Positions 14,492 through 17,298 of a stretch of DNA of 17,298 nt are shown here, piece after piece; position 1 is the stretch's first letter, and the number at the start of each line of letters is the position of its first letter. The DNA comes from Geobacter sp. UBA1603. GTDB lineage: Bacteria > Desulfobacterota > Desulfuromonadia > Geobacterales > Pseudopelobacteraceae. A program made the translations under genes and the position numbers. Location of the stretch: contig DCNF01000029.1 in the NCBI GenBank assembly GCA_002322035.1, forward strand, positions 1,005 to 18,302. Direction: 5' to 3'. Below the pieces are notes generated by a model. The model was not told the origin of the DNA, did not search any database, and saw only the letters and a list, made by a program, of their open reading frames with translations.

Positions 14492-14848
14492 TCAGGCGCC
14501 TGGGACGTATTTCTTCTCGCGGATCCTGGCAGCTTTACCACGCAGGCTGCGCAGGTAATAGAGCTTGGCCCGGCGGACGTGGCCGCGCACGACGACTTCA
14601 ATCTGCTCGACGCTCGGTGAATGGAGCGGGAAGACCCTCTCGACTCCGATGCCGTTGGAGATTTTGCGGACGGTGAACGATTCGCGAATGCCGCCGTTCT
14701 GTCTGGCGATTACCACTCCCTGGTAAGCCTGAATACGGCGCTTGTCGCCTTCAACGATGGCGACGTGCACCTTGACGGTGTCCCCGACCTTGAAAGGGGG
14801 GATGTTCTTTTTCATCTGTTCAAATTCGAGTACATCGATGGTGGTCAT
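14492..14848 (-). CDS. rplS: Large ribosomal subunit protein bL19
   Basis: bL19 lies at the interface of the 30S and 50S subunits. The 118 residues are the normal length and carry family landmarks: [38 protein letters not shown] and [17 protein letters not shown]. The ATG at 14848 follows a strong AGGAGGAAG site (14855-14863) after a 46-base gap from the methyltransferase gene. It is probably co-transcribed with trmD and rimM, and a hairpin terminator follows. Confidence 0.98.
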   Translation of the reverse strand: MTTIDVLEFEQMKKNIPPFKVGDTVKVHVAIVEGDKRRIQAYQGVVIARQNGGIRESFTVRKISNGIGVERVFPLHSPSVEQIEVVVRGHVRRAKLYYLRSLRGKAARIREKKYVPGA

Positions 14849-14894
14849 GGTGTGCTTCCTCCTCTATGCGTGGTCCTTCTGTTGGTATATGGCG

Positions 14895-15458
14895 TTATCT
14901 GCCGTTGCGCAGTCTGTCGAGCATGATTGCCGTTGCCGAGCGGACTGAAAGATGATTGTAGCTGCCGCTGCCGCTGATCGGTTCCAGAATCAGATCAGCC
15001 CTCTGAAAACAGTCATCGGTCAGGCCCCATCCGGTGCCGAGCACCAGCAGGCATGGTGTCTGACCGTCTGCCAGCACCTGCTGCAACTCAGCAAACCTGA
15101 TCGCGCCGTCGCGGTGAGCTGCTCCGGTAATGACCGTCCTGACCGGCCGGTCGAAGCCTGCCTGAAAATCGCGCCGCGCTGTTTCGAGCGAATCGCAGAT
15201 GCGAACAATGCCGAGCGCTTCGCGCCGATCGGGGTTGTAGGCCGCTCCCCACCCGTCCTGCCAGTGCCCGGTTATCCGCTGGGCCAGTCGTTGCTGGTCG
15301 GCCGACGGAGTGACGATATAAAAGCGCTCCAGGCCGAACGTCCGTGCTGAACGGGCGATATCGTGCAGATCGAGGTTGGTCAGGGCCGTGGTGACCACCT
15401 GGCGGTGTTTGTTGTAGACCGGATAATGAACCAGTGCCAGCGCCAGATTATCCGGCAT
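14895..15458 (-). CDS. SPOUT-fold RNA methyltransferase (PF09936-type), function unproven
   Basis: The 187-residue product resembles the SAM-dependent RNA methyltransferase family often found between trmD and rplS. It opens with [15 protein letters not shown] (5-19), carries LVLGTGWGL (138-146), and ends in a glycine- and serine-rich knot region [17 protein letters not shown] (162-178), as in SPOUT enzymes. It differs from TrmD in having no GRYEGID motif. ATG 15458 is preferred because GGAG lies 7 bases upstream; a TTG two codons earlier is possible. The start overlaps the end of trmD by 11 bases. The substrate RNA and position are unknown; placement with TrmD, RimM and two ribosomal proteins suggests tRNA or rRNA. 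Confidence 0.87.
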   Translation of the reverse strand: MPDNLALALVHYPVYNKHRQVVTTALTNLDLHDIARSARTFGLERFYIVTPSADQQRLAQRITGHWQDGWGAAYNPDRREALGIVRICDSLETARRDFQAGFDRPVRTVITGAAHRDGAIRFAELQQVLADGQTPCLLVLGTGWGLTDDCFQRADLILEPISGSGSYNHLSVRSATAIMLDRLRNGR

Positions 15459-16185
15459 GGTCAAACTCCGCTCCAGCCAGCAGTTTCAGGTCTTCGCGCG
15501 TCAGCACAGTTTCGGAAAACAGGTCGGGCCGGTGCCGACGGGTCAATTCCAGCGAACTCTTGCGGCGCCACTTTCTGATCAGTTCATGGTTGCCCGACAA
15601 CAGTACTTCCGGTACTGCCACCCCCCTGAAGACGGGTGGGCGGGTATAATGGGGGTGCTCAAGCAGGCCGTCACAGAATGAGTCAGTTTCCGCTGATTCT
15701 TCACTGCCGAGCACGCCCGGCACAAGCCTGGTTACGGCATCCACCAGGGCCATTGCCGCAATTTCTCCGCCGGAAAGCACAAAGTCCCCGATTGATATAT
15801 CCAGGTCGGCGTACAGATCACGGATCCGTTCGTCAATCCCTTCATAGCGTCCGCAGACGATGATCAGGCCCGGTTGACATGCCAGTTCTCCGGCAAACCG
15901 GTGGGTGAGCCGTTTCCCGCGGGGCGAGGTAATCACAACCGGAGCAGACGGGTTGAGCCGTTTGACCGATTCGATGCAGGCTGCCAGAGGCTCCGGTTTC
16001 ATAACCATTCCCGCACCGCCGCCATAGGGGGCGTCATCGGCGGTCTGATGCCGGTCGGTGGCCCAGTCGCGGATGTTGTGCAGCGCAATGTCAATGAGCT
16101 GTTTGTCTCTGCCCCGGCGGATGATGCTTTCGTCAAATGGGCCGGAAAACATCCCGGGAAAGAGGGTCAGGATGTCAAACTTCAT
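15448..16185 (-). CDS. trmD: tRNA (guanine37-N1)-methyltransferase TrmD
   Basis: TrmD methylates G37 next to the anticodon and prevents +1 frameshifting. The 245 residues show [10 protein letters not shown] (1-10), [16 protein letters not shown] (51-66), TSPRG (86-90), [11 protein letters not shown] (111-121) and [11 protein letters not shown] (131-141). The trefoil-knot SAM site is thus complete. D168 (in the loop before [10 protein letters not shown]) is the likely catalytic aspartate. The length is typical. The start overlaps the rimM stop (ATGA), and the end overlaps the SPOUT methyltransferase start. Confidence 0.98.
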   Translation of the reverse strand: MKFDILTLFPGMFSGPFDESIIRRGRDKQLIDIALHNIRDWATDRHQTADDAPYGGGAGMVMKPEPLAACIESVKRLNPSAPVVITSPRGKRLTHRFAGELACQPGLIIVCGRYEGIDERIRDLYADLDISIGDFVLSGGEIAAMALVDAVTRLVPGVLGSEESAETDSFCDGLLEHPHYTRPPVFRGVAVPEVLLSGNHELIRKWRRKSSLELTRRHRPDLFSETVLTREDLKLLAGAEFDHAG

Positions 16186-16706
16186 AGATCCAAAAGCCCG
16201 TCCAGGGGCGTTATTACCATCCGGCCGGATTCCAGGTCAACAGTGGAAATCACATGGGCAACGGCAGGAATCAGATATTCGCGGCCAGTACCTGAAACAA
16301 CATAAATATCACTGCTGCCGGTTTCAAAAATATCGGAAATGGTGCCCAGCACCCTGCCGGTATCGGTTTCCACCGTCAGGCCGATCAGATCACACCAGTA
16401 ATACTCACCATCGCCGGTTTCGGGGAGGTGATTTCTCTGCAGAAGCAGATCACTGCCGACCAGCTGCTCGACCTGGTTGATGTTGTCAAATCCGCCCAGC
16501 TTAACGATGAACCCACCTTTGTGGGGGCGGACATCCTGAACGGTAAATGTTGAATGCGTATGGGATCCCGGACGTGCGAGCGTGACGGTTGTGCAGTTGC
16601 GCAGGCTGTCAAGGTTCCCGGAATAGGAATGAATCCTGAGATGGCCCCTGATGCCGTGGGTTCCGCTGATCTTTCCCACGGTGATCATCTCGTCAGTCAG
16701 GCGCAT
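16182..16706 (-). CDS. rimM: Ribosome maturation factor RimM
   Basis: RimM assists maturation of the 30S head near uS19. The 174 residues have the N-terminal beta-barrel opening [16 protein letters not shown] (10-25) and a C-terminal PRC barrel with [13 protein letters not shown] and [12 protein letters not shown]. Both domains are complete and the length is normal. The start codon shares one base with the khpA stop (TAATG), and its stop overlaps the trmD start, so the genes are translationally coupled. Confidence 0.97.
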   Translation of the reverse strand: MRLTDEMITVGKISGTHGIRGHLRIHSYSGNLDSLRNCTTVTLARPGSHTHSTFTVQDVRPHKGGFIVKLGGFDNINQVEQLVGSDLLLQRNHLPETGDGEYYWCDLIGLTVETDTGRVLGTISDIFETGSSDIYVVSGTGREYLIPAVAHVISTVDLESGRMVITPLDGLLDL

Positions 16707-16936
16707 TATTCCACAATCTTGAGGATTGCCTTCTTGTTGTCCTTGGTGGAAACCGCGTTGAGAATTGTGCGGATCGCCTTAGCGGTACGCCCTTCTTTGC
16801 CGATGATCCTTCCCATGTCTTCCTTGGCGACGGTCAGCTTGATGACAAGGGTATCATCTTCCGCCTCCTCGGCTGTCCTGACCTGTGCCGGATCATCGAC
16901 CAACGCCTTCGCGATGGCTTCAACAAGTGCTTTCAT
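16706..16936 (-). CDS. khpA: KH-domain RNA-binding protein KhpA
   Basis: The 76-residue protein is a single KH domain with the RNA-binding loop GRIIGKEGR (42-50) followed by TAKAIRTIL. In Gram-positive bacteria KhpA pairs with KhpB (Jag/EloR) and binds RNA; in this group its role is less clear. It lies between rpsP and rimM, its usual place. The ATG has an AGAGGAT site 6 bases upstream in the transcript. A 59-base gap separates it from rpsP. Confidence 0.95.
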   Translation of the reverse strand: MKALVEAIAKALVDDPAQVRTAEEAEDDTLVIKLTVAKEDMGRIIGKEGRTAKAIRTILNAVSTKDNKKAILKIVE

Positions 16937-16995
16937 GACGGTATCCTCTGCTCATTTCTGGAATGACCGGCGGACCGGGAATGGATACGCTTGTG

Positions 16996-17262
16996 CTATG
17001 CGGCGGGTGCTGCCGCCTTGTCGAGAATTCCGGCCCGCTTGAGCAGCTGACGGACGGTGTCGGTCGGCTGCGCACCCTTGCTGAGCCAGGAGATGATTTT
17101 TTCCTCGTTCAGCTTGAATACGGCCGGATTCTTGGTCGGGTCATAGGTCCCCATGTTTTCGATGAAACGGCCGTCCCTGCGGCTGCGCTCGTCTGCAACG
17201 ACCACCTGGTAGAACGGTCTCTTTTTGGCGCCTGCCCGGGCAAGCCTGATTTTTGTTGCCAT
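16996..17262 (-). CDS. rpsP: Small ribosomal subunit protein bS16
   Basis: bS16 is an early-binding protein of the 30S subunit. The 88 residues begin [20 protein letters not shown] and contain [15 protein letters not shown] (28-42) and a short alanine-rich tail, all typical. The ATG at 17262 follows an AGGAGG site. It is the first gene of the minus-strand operon seen here. The 36 bases left before the window edge hold its leader. The promoter, and possibly ffh, lie outside. Confidence 0.98.
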   Translation of the reverse strand: MATKIRLARAGAKKRPFYQVVVADERSRRDGRFIENMGTYDPTKNPAVFKLNEEKIISWLSKGAQPTDTVRQLLKRAGILDKAAAPAA

Positions 17263-17298
17263 GGTGTTTCCTCCTGATGTGATGCTTTTCGTTGTGAT

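Noticed and set aside
1..17298. CRISPR array, insertion sequence, tRNA or phage module
   Set aside because: On reading through the window I found no repeat-spacer pattern, transposase or terminal repeats, cloverleaf, or phage structural gene.

Overview
The window looks like a Geobacter-type member of the Desulfuromonadales. I infer this from gene content recalled from that group, not from a search: a fur-feoB-Cys-rich-DtxR/FeoA iron cluster, an archaeal-type phosphoglycerate mutase, and an rpsP-khpA-rimM-trmD-SPOUT-rplS-rnhB operon. GC is moderate and codon use is mixed, except between about 430 and 1400, where it is markedly GC-rich with almost every third codon position G or C.

Layout. 1-145: probable 3' end of 6S RNA and a strong terminator. 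177-1928: a promoter, argB, and an ORF joining a HAD-phosphatase N-terminus to the C-terminal part of dxr. This block is a mosaic. argB starts Geobacter-like and becomes betaproteobacterial near 415-450. The HAD and first Dxr parts are also betaproteobacterial, and Dxr returns to the local type near 1360-1440. Each join lies in a conserved motif, so I read this as a chimeric assembly, or less likely as real recombination. 1930-3126: rseP and a terminator. 3130-6506: a Fur-controlled iron block (fur, feoB, a 63-residue Cys-rich protein, and a DtxR-like protein with a C-terminal FeoA domain), with Fur-box-like sites before fur and before feoB. 6519-7837: apgM with its own promoter and terminator.

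7837-9816: nudC (minus) and mltG (plus) diverge from a short region holding back-to-back sigma70-like promoters. 9817-12575: a minus-strand pair, an HDOD protein and a GspE/PilB-type ATPase carrying an N-terminal MshEN-like (c-di-GMP-binding type) domain, with no pilus or secretion genes beside them. 12669-17262: a minus-strand operon read from rpsP through khpA, rimM, trmD, a PF09936-type SPOUT RNA methyltransferase and rplS to a hairpin terminator. rnhB and a membrane-anchored metallophosphoesterase follow beyond the hairpin.

There is no gene-free stretch over 300 bases. I saw no tRNA, rRNA, insertion sequence, CRISPR array or phage gene. Most of the window is conserved housekeeping. The points most worth a second look are the mosaic 5' end, the two-regulator iron operon, and the orphan ATPase/HDOD pair.
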